64,000 nucleotides of DNA from Frigididesulfovibrio sp031551885 (GCA_031551885.1 JAVBMX010000025.1:1-64000), one strand, 5' to 3'; positions 8,740-18,020 are shown, numbered from the stretch's first letter. Program-made: numbers and translations. Notes: generated by a model not told the origin, from the letters alone.

Positions 8740-10143
8740 ATGCCGGCGTTCGCCGAACTGTCCGACGAGCTGCGGGCCGAATTATGGGCCTGTCTCGCTT
8801 TGCGCGCCGCGCAAGAGGTCGGCCCTCGGCGCGGAAAGGCGCTGATCGAATTTTACGGTTCGGCCCGCCGGGCCGTCGAGATTTGCCTGAGCACCCCTAC
8901 GGCCTGGCCCGAGGCCGATCTCACGCCGCCCCGTGTCGCCACGATGTTTTCGCAGCAAGGCTGGCGCGAAAAAGCCCTGGAAGAATGGCGGCCCGCCAAG
9001 ACCGGCAACCTGTGCGTTCTGCCCTATACGCATCCGGATTTCCCGCCGTTGCTGCGCGAAATCCCGGATCCCCCTCTGCTGTTGTACTATGCCGGTGATC
9101 GCGCTCTGCTGCGCGGACCGGCCATCGGCGTGGTGGGCGCGCGCTCCTGCACGAAAGAGGGCGTGGCCGGCTGCGCCTTTTTGTCCGCCGGCTTGTCGCG
9201 GGCGGGGGTGACGGTGGTTTCCGGCATGGCCAAGGGCATCGACCGGGTGGCGCATCTGGCCGGGCTGGAAGGCCCCGGTCGCTCCATCGGCGTGTTGGGA
9301 ACAGGCATCGACCTGGTGTATCCACCGGAAAACGCCGACCTGTTCCGGCTTATGCGGGAAGAGGGCCTGCTCCTGACGGAGTTCCCCCCGGCCGGCCCGG
9401 CCACGCCCAAGAGTTTTCCCATCCGCAACCGGGTGATCAGCGGCCTTGCTTACGGCGTACTGGTGGTGGAGGCGGCCGAACGCAGCGGTTCGCTGATCAC
9501 CGCCCGGCTGGCGGTGGAGCAAAACCGTGAGGTCTTCGCGGTGCCCGGTCACACCACGGCGGCCGTTTCCGCCGGGTGTCGGGATCTTGTCCGGCGCGGG
9601 GCCAAGGCCGTGTTCGCGCCGGAAGACGTTTTGAGCGAACTGGCCCCTCTTTTGGCCGAGCACGTCAAGGCGTCGTTGCGGCAAAAGAAGCGCTCCGAGC
9701 ATTCCCAGGCCCGCAGGCCGGAAGAGGCCCTGCACGTGAATATGGCCGACGACGCGGTGGCCGTGTTGCCCGAAGGGCGATTGCCCTGGGTCGCCCCGGC
9801 CGGGCAAAAAAATACCGTGAAGAAAAAATCCCCGCCTTTGTCCGGCGCTATAGCGGCAACGCCGTCGAAAGCCGCATCCGTCTTGCCCTCCGCGAAGCCC
9901 GCAGCTTCCGCGCCTCCCACTGTCGTTCCCGTGCCGGAAGCCGCCTATGCCGATCTTTCCCCTGAGGAACGCGCCGTTACGGATGCTTTACGCCACGGGG
10001 ACGCGCACCTGGACGACCTGTCCCGCCGCCTGGGCCGGGATGTCGCGGCCGTCAGCGGCGTGTCGACCATCCTGGAAGTGCGGGGGCTGGTCCGCCGTCT
10101 GCCCGGAGCCTTCTACCGCCTGCCGGAAAGGAGGGACACATGA
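8740..10143 (+). CDS. dprA: DNA-processing protein DprA
   Basis: 467 residues. DprA binds single-stranded DNA and loads RecA during natural transformation or recombination. Visible: an N-terminal helical region, the Rossmann-like core (about 125-320) with GVVGARSCTKEG, VSGMAKGIDRVAH, GVLGTGIDLVYPPEN, FPIRNRVISGL and VVEAAERSGSLITARLA, then an Ala/Pro-rich linker and a C-terminal winged-helix domain (about 405-467). The frame is open upstream to 8581, but GTAGGTG precedes the ATG at 8740 and the extension overlaps the previous gene. The last codon overlaps the xerC start (ATGA). Confidence 0.93.
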   Translation: MPAFAELSDELRAELWACLALRAAQEVGPRRGKALIEFYGSARRAVEICLSTPTAWPEADLTPPRVATMFSQQGWREKALEEWRPAKTGNLCVLPYTHPDFPPLLREIPDPPLLLYYAGDRALLRGPAIGVVGARSCTKEGVAGCAFLSAGLSRAGVTVVSGMAKGIDRVAHLAGLEGPGRSIGVLGTGIDLVYPPENADLFRLMREEGLLLTEFPPAGPATPKSFPIRNRVISGLAYGVLVVEAAERSGSLITARLAVEQNREVFAVPGHTTAAVSAGCRDLVRRGAKAVFAPEDVLSELAPLLAEHVKASLRQKKRSEHSQARRPEEALHVNMADDAVAVLPEGRLPWVAPAGQKNTVKKKSPPLSGAIAATPSKAASVLPSAKPAASAPPTVVPVPEAAYADLSPEERAVTDALRHGDAHLDDLSRRLGRDVAAVSGVSTILEVRGLVRRLPGAFYRLPERRDT

Positions 10144-11093
10144 ACGACGCCTTGTTGCCCGATCCCCCGGCCATGTTTCTGGCCCATCTGGAGTATGAGC
10201 GGGGCAGCCCTCCGACCACGGTGGCGGCCTATGCCAAAGATTTGGTGCAATTTCAAGAGGTGCTTGAACATCTGGGACTGACTCTGGCCGAGCCGGACAA
10301 GGTGGAACGCCGGCATATTGAAAAATTTGTCGCCGAACTGCACCGCAGAGGGGTCGGCAAAGCCTCGACGGGACGTAAACTTTCAACGTTGCGGACGTTT
10401 TTCCGCTTCTGCGCCAGGATGCGTCTGGTCACGGTCGTGCCCACCGACGGCGTGCACAACCCCAAGGCCGAACAGCGCGGCCCGGCCTTCCTCAACGTGG
10501 ACCAAGCCTTCACCCTGCTTGAGGCCAAGCCGTCCGAAGCCGCTGTCGACGATACCGTGATCCGGGCCAGAGACATCTGCCTGGCCGAACTGCTGTACGG
10601 CTCCGGCCTGCGGGTTTCGGAAGCCTTGTCTCTGGACGTCTCCCGCCTGTCCGCCGGGGCCGACTCCCTGCGAATTCGCGGCAAAGGCGGCAAAGAACGT
10701 CTGGCGCCGTTGACCGAAGCCTCCAAAACGGCTTTGACGCGCTGGCTTGAGGCGCGCGGGCAATTGGCCCCTTCCGGGGAACCGGCCCTGTTCGTGGGCA
10801 GACGCGGCAAACGCCTGCAACGGCGGGAGGCGCAGCGGATCATCCACGGTTTGTGCCTGCGGGCCGGACTGCCCCAGGGAATAAGCCCGCACGGTTTGCG
10901 TCACTCCTTCGCCACGCATCTTCTGGAAGCCGGGGCGGATTTGCGCAGCGTGCAGGAGCTGATGGGGCACTCGCGACTTTCCACCACCCAGCGTTACACC
11001 CACCTGAATCTCGCCCATTTGACGGCCGTATACGACAAGGCCCACCCCAAAGGCGGGACCGTCGACGACGGGGACGACTCGGAAAAAACGTAG
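10140..11093 (+). CDS. xerC: Tyrosine recombinase XerC
   Basis: 317 residues. It resolves chromosome dimers at dif together with XerD. An N-terminal SAM-like DNA-binding domain (about 5-100) is followed by the catalytic domain. The tyrosine-recombinase residues are visible: Arg158 (YGSGLRVSEAL), Lys in GKGGKERL, His251 and Arg254 (HGLRHSFATHLL), His277 (GHSRLSTTQ) and nucleophile Tyr286 (QRYTHL). The start overlaps the dprA stop by four bases, so the two are coupled. In many bacteria xerC is followed by hslV and hslU; here hslU follows directly. Confidence 0.93.
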   Translation: MNDALLPDPPAMFLAHLEYERGSPPTTVAAYAKDLVQFQEVLEHLGLTLAEPDKVERRHIEKFVAELHRRGVGKASTGRKLSTLRTFFRFCARMRLVTVVPTDGVHNPKAEQRGPAFLNVDQAFTLLEAKPSEAAVDDTVIRARDICLAELLYGSGLRVSEALSLDVSRLSAGADSLRIRGKGGKERLAPLTEASKTALTRWLEARGQLAPSGEPALFVGRRGKRLQRREAQRIIHGLCLRAGLPQGISPHGLRHSFATHLLEAGADLRSVQELMGHSRLSTTQRYTHLNLAHLTAVYDKAHPKGGTVDDGDDSEKT

Positions 11094-11273
11094 GCGCACG
11101 CATTGCCGGGCGGCGAAACGGTGCTTATCTATCAAGCTGCGGCTTTCGGGCCTGCGGCGGAAAGCGTCCGTATCTTTTCCCGCGCCGGGGGCGGCCGCGT
11201 GCAACAAACCACGCAACGCCGCGAAACGATACGCCGAAACATATCTTCCTTCAAACCGGAGCAAGGAGTTCTC

Positions 11274-12644
11274 GTGAGCACCACCATGACCCCGCGTGAG
11301 ATCGTGGGGGAACTTGATAAATACATTGTGGGTCAGAAAGAAGCCAAACGCATGGTGGCCATCGCCGTGCGCAACCGCTGGCGCCGGCAGAAACTGGACC
11401 CGGCGTTGCGGGACGAGGTTTCGCCCAAAAACATCATCATGATGGGCCCCACGGGTGTGGGGAAAACGGAAATTGCCCGCCGCCTGGCCAAGTTGTGCGG
11501 GTCGCCTTTCGTCAAAGTGGAAGCCACGAAATTTACCGAAGTCGGTTACGTGGGCCGGGACGTGGAATCCATGGTCCGGGATCTGATGGAAATCGGCATC
11601 GCCCTTGTGCGGGAAGAAGAAACCCGCCGGGTGCGGGAAAAGGCCGAAGGCTCGGCCGAAGAACGCCTGCTGGATCTGCTGCTGCCCGGCGGCGGTCCGG
11701 GTCGGGTGGACTACATCGCGGCGGAAAGCGGCGCGCCCGTGCCGTTGTCGGGCGATTCCGATTCCACGCGGGAAAAACTCCGGGCCATGTGGCGGGCCGG
11801 GCGTCTGGACGATCGTGAAGTGGAACTTGAAGTGGAGGAGTCGTCCGGGGCGCAGGTCGAGCTGCTTTCCATGCCGGGCATGGAGCAGATGGGCTCGCAG
11901 CTCAAAGATACCTTTGCCCGCATGTTCCCCTCCCGGAAAAAGCGCCGGCGCTTCAAGGTGCCGGAGGCCTATGAAATTTTGCTCCAACAAGAGTCCGAGC
12001 GCCTGATCGACAACGACGCGGTCATGGATCTGGCCCGGGAGCGGGTGGAGCAGACCGGGATCATCTTTATCGACGAAATCGACAAAGTGGCTCTACCGGC
12101 CCAAGGCGGACGCGGCGGGGTGGACGTTTCCCGCGAGGGTGTGCAGCGCGACCTTTTGCCCATTGTTGAAGGCAGCGTGGTCAACACCAAGCACGGGATG
12201 ATCCGCACGGACCATATCCTGTTTATCGCGGCCGGGGCCTTTCACGTCAGCAAGCCGTCGGATCTGCTGCCCGAACTGCAGGGGCGTTTCCCCCTGCGGG
12301 TGGAGCTTTCGCCCTTGGGCAAAGAGGAGTTCCTGCGTATTCTCAAAGAGCCGGATAATGCCCTGACCTTGCAGTACTGCGCTTTGATGGCCACCGAGGG
12401 CGTTTCCGTGACCTTCAGCGAAGACGCGTTGGAAGAAGTGGCCGCGTTCGCGGAAGAAACCAACCGCCAGACCGAAAATATCGGGGCTCGCCGGCTGTAT
12501 ACGATTATGGAAAAGATTCTTTCGGATCTTTCCTTTGAAGCCCCGGAACGGACAGGCGAAAGCGTGCGTATCGACGGAGCCTGGGTGCGGGATAAACTGG
12601 CCGACGTCCGCGAGAACGCCGATTTGTCGCGGTTTGTGTTGTAA
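11274..12644 (+). CDS. hslU: ATP-dependent protease ATPase subunit HslU
   Basis: 456 residues. HslU is the AAA+ unfoldase that feeds the HslV peptidase. Visible: the N-terminal MTPREIVGELDKYIVGQ, Walker A GPTGVGKTE (about 58-66), the inserted I-domain (about 120-245), Walker B IIFIDEID (263-270), sensor region GRFPLRVELSPL, and the C-terminal RFVL tail that inserts into HslV. The start is GTG at 11274, preceded by AAGGAG at ideal spacing. The in-frame extension to 11103 lacks similarity and a ribosome site. hslV is absent from this neighbourhood. Confidence 0.94.
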   Translation: MSTTMTPREIVGELDKYIVGQKEAKRMVAIAVRNRWRRQKLDPALRDEVSPKNIIMMGPTGVGKTEIARRLAKLCGSPFVKVEATKFTEVGYVGRDVESMVRDLMEIGIALVREEETRRVREKAEGSAEERLLDLLLPGGGPGRVDYIAAESGAPVPLSGDSDSTREKLRAMWRAGRLDDREVELEVEESSGAQVELLSMPGMEQMGSQLKDTFARMFPSRKKRRRFKVPEAYEILLQQESERLIDNDAVMDLARERVEQTGIIFIDEIDKVALPAQGGRGGVDVSREGVQRDLLPIVEGSVVNTKHGMIRTDHILFIAAGAFHVSKPSDLLPELQGRFPLRVELSPLGKEEFLRILKEPDNALTLQYCALMATEGVSVTFSEDALEEVAAFAEETNRQTENIGARRLYTIMEKILSDLSFEAPERTGESVRIDGAWVRDKLADVRENADLSRFVL

Positions 12645-12851
12645 CAATCAGTTGGAAGCAAAGGACATCGTGGCCGGAGCCTGCCCTTGTGCGCGGGGAA
12701 CCGGCCGCGATGTTCTTTTTCGCCAAGAGAATATCGGGGCGTGCCGGGAACCTGCCGGCCGAACGGAGCAGGCACAGAAAGGCGAGTCGCCGGCGAAGCG
12801 ACAGGGCTTCGCCAGGAAACGGAACGCGCTCCCGAAACGGGACAACCTTGA

Positions 12852-14086
12852 ATGAAACGGCGGTTGAAAATCTTCGTGATGCCTTTCCTAGAGCATTTTC
12901 ACCTTGAAAATGTTTATGAAACCATATTTCAAAAGACTTCTGAACGAGTCCGCAAGCGGGTGTCCACTTCGTGTCCACCAGAGCAAATAAACTTTTTCAA
13001 AGTTAATTTGCTCTAATCATCCTCGGAGCTCTCGGTATCGACGCGTCTCTCTTTTTGCATCTGCCCCCGTTCGGCGGGCATCCGTCCGGTGCGCGCCTTG
13101 GGCGCATCAAAACCTCGCCGCATTACCGCGACGGGGCGTTCCGCAACCTGGAGCCGACCCCGCAGTTCAGCGAAGCCGGCGGCCCAATCTCGGCCATGTT
13201 CGACTTTTTGTTTGTCCCCCACAAGCGACTGAAGCCCACTCTCGCCGTGCCGACGGTGAAGACCGATCTGAAAGCTCTGCCTCCCGATACGAACCTGCTG
13301 ATCTGGCCGGGGCACTCCTCGTGCTTCATCCGCTTGGGCGGCAAAACGATTCTCATCGACCCGGTGTTCAGTTCCCACGCATCCCCCTTTGTCTTTTCAA
13401 CCCGGGCCTTTGCGGGAAGCAACGCGTATACGCCGGACGACATGCCGGAAATCGATTACCTGATCCTTTCCCACGATCATTGGGATCACCTGGACCATCC
13501 GACGTTGACCGCGCTCAAGCCTAAGGTGCGCAATATCATCTGCGGGCTGGGCGTGGGGGAACATCTGGAACGTTGGGGATTCCCCCCGGAACGCGTGCAG
13601 GAGGCGGACTGGTTCGACACCCTGAAGCCGGAACAGGACTTTTCCCTTCATGTCGTTCCGGCACGCCATTTTTCCGGCAGAGGGTTGTTCAGGGACAGAA
13701 CGCTGTGGGGCGGTTACGTGCTTGAAACCCCCGAACTTCGAATTTTCTACAGCGGCGATACGGGGTATGGAAGCCATTTGGCGGAAATCGGCAAACGGTT
13801 CGATGGGTTTTTGACCTCGCGATTCTCGAGAACGGCCAGTACGACAAGAACTGGAAGTACATCCACATGGAGCCCGAACAGACCGCCCAGGCCGCCGAAG
13901 AACTGCGGGCCAAGGCGCTGTTGCCCGTTCATTCCGGCATGTTCGCCATTTCCAATCATTCGTGGGACGATCCGCGAGGCAAGCCGCGACAAAATGTATC
14001 GCTTGGCGACGCCGAAAATTGGCGAGGTACTCTTCCTGGACGCGGAAGACCAAGTCTTTGCGCCGTGGTGGGAAGACCTGGAGTAG
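12852..14086 (+). pseudogene. Broken metallo-beta-lactamase-fold hydrolase (RomA/NAPE-PLD-like), interrupted by a MITE and two frameshifts
   Basis: The intact ancestor would be a membrane-anchored or exported MBL-fold hydrolase. The start (ATG 12852, MKRRLKIFVMPFL) continues across the element at 12889-13015 into IILGALGIDASLFLHLPPF, then YRDGAF, HSSCFIRLGG, the metal motif SHDHWDHLD, PARHFSGRG and SGDTGYG. At 13808-13812 a five-T run appears to carry two extra T; the correct continuation (FDLAILENGQYDKNWKYIHM, later LLPVHSGMF with the last metal His) lies in another frame until about 13971. There GATCCGC looks like GATCCGATCCGC with five bases lost, which restores the first frame (IREASRDKMYRLATPKIGE). 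The downstream part alone is readable from TTG 13055, but with a scrambled active site. Confidence 0.8.
12889..13015. mobile_element. MITE-like hairpin element, copy 1 (123 bp between TA dinucleotides)
   Basis: Begins TA-GAGCATTTTCA and ends with TTAATTTGCTC-TA. It contains an end hairpin (CATTTTCA/TGAAAATG), a central CCGCAAGCGG hairpin and a 3' hairpin built on AGAGCAAAT/ATTTGCTCT. It shares most of its sequence with the copy at 37685-37812. Deleting it with one TA restores the reading frame of the host gene, which is direct evidence for insertion with TA duplication. Confidence 0.85.
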
Positions 14087-14108
14087 TCCATAGTTCACAC
14101 GGTATGCA

Positions 14109-14145
14109 AAGAGCCGGATGACGCGTATTCCGTCGTCCGACTCTT
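14109..14145 (+). terminator. Hairpin after the MBL pseudogene
   Basis: AAGAG-CGGA-GACG pairs with CGTC-TCCG-CTCTT around CGTATTC, with single mismatches. There is no long T run, so termination is likely but not certain. The remaining bases to 14384 hold further GC-rich palindromes (for example CCGCGCGAAGCGCGG near 14225) and no gene. Confidence 0.5.
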
Positions 14146-14384
14146 CCAGGCTCTGCCCCCCTTGAAGTTGGGGAGAGACTTAACAGGGCTGCCAAGGCCG
14201 GCCGGTAAGCAATATATCGGCAATCCCGCGCGAAGCGCGGGGTTACAGATATATGAGGGGGGTCTGGGGTGCCGTCCGCGACATGATGAAGTAACTGACT
14301 GGTATCGCGGGAGCTTCAAAGACCGGCCGACTTCGGCAGTCCTGTTTTCATTTCCCCCAGGAAGGGTTTGTAAATTGATAGGGC

Positions 14385-15059
14385 CTAGCCGACGATGTGC
14401 CCGTCGGCCATGACGACGGTTCGGTGGGAGCGCCGGGCGTATTCCGGGTTGTGGGTCACCATAACGATGGTCACGCCGTCCCGGTTGAGACCGAGGAGCA
14501 GCTCCATCACGTCGTCACCCGTGGCGGAATCGAGGCTGCCGGTAGGTTCGTCGGCAAAAAGCACGCGGGCTCCCCGGGCCAGGGCTCTGGCAATGGCGAC
14601 CCGTTGCTGTTCGCCTCCCGACAGTTTGCCGGGGGGCGATTGTTCTTTGTCCGCCAGACCGACCTTGGCGAGCATGCGCCGGGCGGCCTCCCGCTCGGCC
14701 GCGGAGACGGGGGAAAACCCGCCCATAAACGGCAGGAGCACGTTTTCCAGGGCCGAAAGGTAGGGCATGAGGTGATGCTGCTGGAAGACCACGGCGAACT
14801 CCGTCCGGCGCAGGTGGTTCCGTTCTTTCTCGGCGGCGGCGCAAATGTCGCGGCCTTCGAACAAGACCTGGCCGGAGTCGGGCAGAATCAGCGACGACAG
14901 GATATGCAGCAGAGTCGATTTTCCCGAACCGGAGCGCCCGAGAATACTCAGGAATTCTCCGGCATGGATGTCGAGGCTGAGGTTGTCCACGGCGGGCTTT
15001 GCCGTGCCGGGGTGACGTTTGGTGAGGGCCTGAGCCTGAATCAGCGGAGTGTGTGTCAT
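14385..15059 (-). CDS. ABC transporter ATP-binding protein (LolD/MacB type)
   Basis: A 224-residue nucleotide-binding subunit with Walker A GRSGSGKST, Q-loop VFQQHHLMPYLS, signature LSGGEQQRVAIARA, Walker B VLFADEPTGSLD and the switch His in VMVTHNPEYA. The sequence type matches ATPases that power FtsX/MacB-like permeases rather than importers. Its start overlaps the stop of the permease gene by one base (TAATG), so the two are coupled. It is the last gene of the three-gene minus-strand unit. Confidence 0.9.
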   Translation of the reverse strand: MTHTPLIQAQALTKRHPGTAKPAVDNLSLDIHAGEFLSILGRSGSGKSTLLHILSSLILPDSGQVLFEGRDICAAAEKERNHLRRTEFAVVFQQHHLMPYLSALENVLLPFMGGFSPVSAAEREAARRMLAKVGLADKEQSPPGKLSGGEQQRVAIARALARGARVLFADEPTGSLDSATGDDVMELLLGLNRDGVTIVMVTHNPEYARRSHRTVVMADGHIVG

Positions 15060-16228
15060 TACAGTGATACCAGGGCTTGGGCCGGTTCCACGCGAGAGGC
15101 CTTCCAGGCCGGAAACGCGGCGGCCAGACCGGCGGCGAGGCCCGACGCGATGACGGTGACGGCAAACGCGCCGGGCTCAAAAGCCGGGAGCGCCACATCG
15201 GCCAGATGGAGGCGTTCCAGCACCCATCCGGCCGGCAGATGCCCGGCCAAATACCCCATGACGCCGGCGGGCAATCCGATGCCCAGCGCTTCCACGACAA
15301 AAACAACGAATACGGCGAAGCGGGAAAAACCCACCGCGCGCATGATGCCGATTTCCTTACGGCGTTCGGCCACGGCCGAAAGCATGGACATGACCAGCAT
15401 GGCGCAGGCCGTGACCAGAATGACGAGGCTGATGGAAAACGTCAGGTTGCGGGCGAAATGCACGGCATACATGCGGCTTTCGGCCACTTGGCGCAGGGCG
15501 CGGACTTCCGTGCCGGGCAGGGCGACGCCGAGCTGGGCGACAATCTCTTCGATGGGGCAGCCGGAACACAGGGCGGCCACCTCAAGAAAAGACACTTTGT
15601 CGGGCGAACCGGCGACCGATTGCACAAACCCTAACGGGGCGAACAACACGGTGTCGTCGTCGCTGCCCGTCGGCCGCAGAATGCCGGTAACGAGCAATTC
15701 CCGCCCTTCAATGCTCACGGTCCGGCCGGGTCGTATGCTCAGAGCTTCGGCCAACAGCGCGCCGGCGAGGGCTTCGGCCGGAGCGGCCTCGGCGGGCAGT
15801 CGCCCGTCGGCCTGCCAATAGCCTTTCAAGGACGTTTCCGCTTTCCAGTCGACCCCCACAAGGGCGGCGGCACGATCGGAAATGGTCGTCACGGTGAGTA
15901 GTTTGGGGGCGATGACGGCGATATTGGCCCGCAAAGGCATCGTCTCGATGGCCGCATACGAGGCGGCCAAAGGGAGCAGGCGCTTTTCCAGGGCGACATC
16001 TCCCAGGGCATACCCGCCATAGGAGATTTGCAAGGTTTTTTGTTCCGGCATCACCAAAATATTGGCACCGTAACTGACAAGCTTTTTTTCAAAGCTGTCG
16101 CCGATGACCGCTGAAACCTGCCGCAGACTGGTCAGGGAAGCGACCCCCAGCGTAAACACGGCTGCCAACAGCAGCGTGCGCAGCCATTTTGCCCGGGCGC
16201 AGCGTAAAGGAATGGTGAGAAGCGTCAC
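15059..16228 (-). CDS. FtsX-like ABC permease (MacB/LolC type)
   Basis: A 389-residue permease with one N-terminal membrane helix, a large extracytoplasmic domain (about 40-260) and three C-terminal helices separated by the conserved EIGIMRAVGFSR segment and the C-terminal PAWKASRVEPAQAL motif of FtsX domains. It starts with GTG overlapping the DUF2318 gene stop (GTGA). With the ATPase it forms a mechanotransmission-type ABC unit. In Campylobacter P19/Ftr1 iron-uptake loci, the same combination of DUF2318 protein, FtsX permease and ATPase occurs, which hints at a metal-related role (inference). Confidence 0.88.
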   Translation of the reverse strand: MTLLTIPLRCARAKWLRTLLLAAVFTLGVASLTSLRQVSAVIGDSFEKKLVSYGANILVMPEQKTLQISYGGYALGDVALEKRLLPLAASYAAIETMPLRANIAVIAPKLLTVTTISDRAAALVGVDWKAETSLKGYWQADGRLPAEAAPAEALAGALLAEALSIRPGRTVSIEGRELLVTGILRPTGSDDDTVLFAPLGFVQSVAGSPDKVSFLEVAALCSGCPIEEIVAQLGVALPGTEVRALRQVAESRMYAVHFARNLTFSISLVILVTACAMLVMSMLSAVAERRKEIGIMRAVGFSRFAVFVVFVVEALGIGLPAGVMGYLAGHLPAGWVLERLHLADVALPAFEPGAFAVTVIASGLAAGLAAAFPAWKASRVEPAQALVSL

Positions 16229-16698
16229 TTTTTCCGCTCATTTTCCGGGAAGTAGCCGGCTCCGTCGAGAAGATCTTTCACGGCGACATGCACGGCATCA
16301 CCTTCAATCGCCACCGCCAGAGGGTGCGGATTGCAACCGCCGCCGGCGACGCCGATGCGATCCAGGGCGAATGTCCGGCCGCAGTTGACGCACACCATGA
16401 CGCCGTTTTCAAATTGATAGCCTTTGCCTTCTTTACGGCAGACCTCGCAGGCGTCAAAGGCAGCCCGAAGCGTTCCTTCCTGATCGCGCACCAGGAAAAA
16501 ACGGACTTTGATATCGTCTTCTTGGTAGCTGTAATGATGAGAAGCACCCTTTTCGAGCGACTTCATGTCGAGAACGATTTGACCGTCGCGGGCCGTGACC
16601 TCTTCAATGGAGCCGCCGAACAACCCGCCCAAAAACGCATAGGCCGGCGCCGCGCCGAGCAAAAGCAGCATACCCATAAATAAAGCAACTCTCCGCAT
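16225..16698 (-). CDS. DUF2318-domain periplasmic protein
   Basis: 157 residues with a signal peptide (ends APAYA) and a DUF2318 domain: CEVCRKEGKGY, VMVCVNCGRTF and GGGCNPHPL. These provide five cysteines and a His suited to binding metal or heme. DUF2318 proteins accompany Ftr1/P19-type iron uptake systems. The start at 16698 is chosen because AAGGA precedes it and because it gives a clean signal peptide; the frame is open 12 codons further upstream. The gene heads the minus-strand operon and is transcribed away from argB. Confidence 0.85.
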   Translation of the reverse strand: MRRVALFMGMLLLLGAAPAYAFLGGLFGGSIEEVTARDGQIVLDMKSLEKGASHHYSYQEDDIKVRFFLVRDQEGTLRAAFDACEVCRKEGKGYQFENGVMVCVNCGRTFALDRIGVAGGGCNPHPLAVAIEGDAVHVAVKDLLDGAGYFPENERKK

Positions 16699-16985
16699 AA
16701 TTCTGTCCTTATCGAACGGCGTCCTTTCCGACAACCGTCTGTTTTATGTCGCTTATCGCGAAAAATACCTTTGCTTCTTCGGCTATTTTATAGTTATCCA
16801 CTCCGATTTTGTCCAGATACGGAACGGCGATATTTGTTTCATGAATAAAAAAATCTTTGCAACTTCCGGTTGTTGCCGGTTGCGGAAGTGTTGACAGGAA
16901 AAGAAGCCGACGCGTATAGCGTGGGCAGACGGCCCGCAAGGTCGCCAAGCAAGTCCGCACACAGCCTCATTTTTTCGGAGAGATC

Positions 16986-17933
16986 ATGGATATCTATAAA
17001 ATTCACGCCAAGATGCTCATCGAATGCCTGCCTTACATCCGGCGCTTCCGGGGCGAAACCGTGGTCATCAAATACGGCGGTCATGCGATGAAAGACGAAG
17101 AACTCAAGCGTTCCTTCGCCTTGAACGTGGCCCTGTTGAAATATGTAGGCGTGCGCCCGGTCATCGTGCACGGCGGCGGCCCCCAAATCGGCAAGATGCT
17201 TGAGCAACTCGACATTCGTTCCACCTTCCGCGAAGGCCTGCGCGTGACCGACGAAGCCACCATGGATGTAGTGGAAATGGTCCTGGTCGGTAAAGTGAAC
17301 AAGGAAATCGTCGGCAACCTGAATCAGGCCGGGGCCGGGGCTGTCGGCCTTTCCGGCAAGGACGGAAGCCTGATTTGCGCGCGAAAGATGGAAATGATCC
17401 TGGAAAACACCGCGTCGCGCGCGCCGGAAATCATCGACCTCGGCCGGGTGGGTGAGGTCATGAGCGTGAACACCTCCCTGATCGACAGCCTGTGCCGGGA
17501 AGACTTCATTCCGGTCATCGCGCCCACGGGCGTGGACGAAGACAACATCACCTACAACATCAACGCCGACTCCGTGGCCGGGGCCGTGGCCGGGGCGCTC
17601 AAAGCCAAACGCCTGCTGCTGCTCACGGATGTGCCGGGCATTCTGACCAAAGAGAAACAATTGATCCGCTCCATCGGCATGGACGACACCTGGGAGCTGT
17701 TTTCGAACGGCACGCTGCAGGGCGGCATGATCCCCAAGGTCAAGTGCTGCCTGGAAGCCTTGGAAGACGGCGTGGACAAAGCCATGATCATCGACGGCCG
17801 GGTGGAAAACTGCATCCTGCTGGAACTCTTCACCGACGCGGGCATCGGCACGGAAATCGTCAACCGTCGCTCCCGCGAGGGGGACTCCGGGCATCTTTCC
17901 CGGTATGGTCTGTCGGGGCATTCACACAACTAA
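16986..17933 (+). CDS. argB: Acetylglutamate kinase
   Basis: A 315-residue enzyme phosphorylating N-acetylglutamate in arginine biosynthesis. Visible: VVIKYGGHAM (phosphate-binding Lys), VIVHGGGPQIGK, GLRVTDEATMDVVEMVL, the Asn-rich NITYNINADSVAGAVAGAL segment and the C-terminal GGMIPKVKCCLEAL. The N-terminal YIRRFRGETV helix is of the arginine-sensitive type, suggesting feedback inhibition (inference). GGAGAG precedes the ATG. A roughly 290-base divergent intergenic region separates it from the DUF2318 gene and probably holds both promoters. Confidence 0.95.
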   Translation: MDIYKIHAKMLIECLPYIRRFRGETVVIKYGGHAMKDEELKRSFALNVALLKYVGVRPVIVHGGGPQIGKMLEQLDIRSTFREGLRVTDEATMDVVEMVLVGKVNKEIVGNLNQAGAGAVGLSGKDGSLICARKMEMILENTASRAPEIIDLGRVGEVMSVNTSLIDSLCREDFIPVIAPTGVDEDNITYNINADSVAGAVAGALKAKRLLLLTDVPGILTKEKQLIRSIGMDDTWELFSNGTLQGGMIPKVKCCLEALEDGVDKAMIIDGRVENCILLELFTDAGIGTEIVNRRSREGDSGHLSRYGLSGHSHN

Positions 17934-18020
17934 AACGTCGCTCTTGCCAAACGTTTTTCGTTGCGCAGCAACTTGTGATTTCCGGTAAAGCGCTCCCTCT
18001 ACCGGATAAAGTCCCAATTA

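Noticed and set aside
12645..12851. Possible small RNA or gene between hslU and the MBL pseudogene
   Set aside because: Only GC-rich short palindromes are visible, and no promoter or reading frame stands out.
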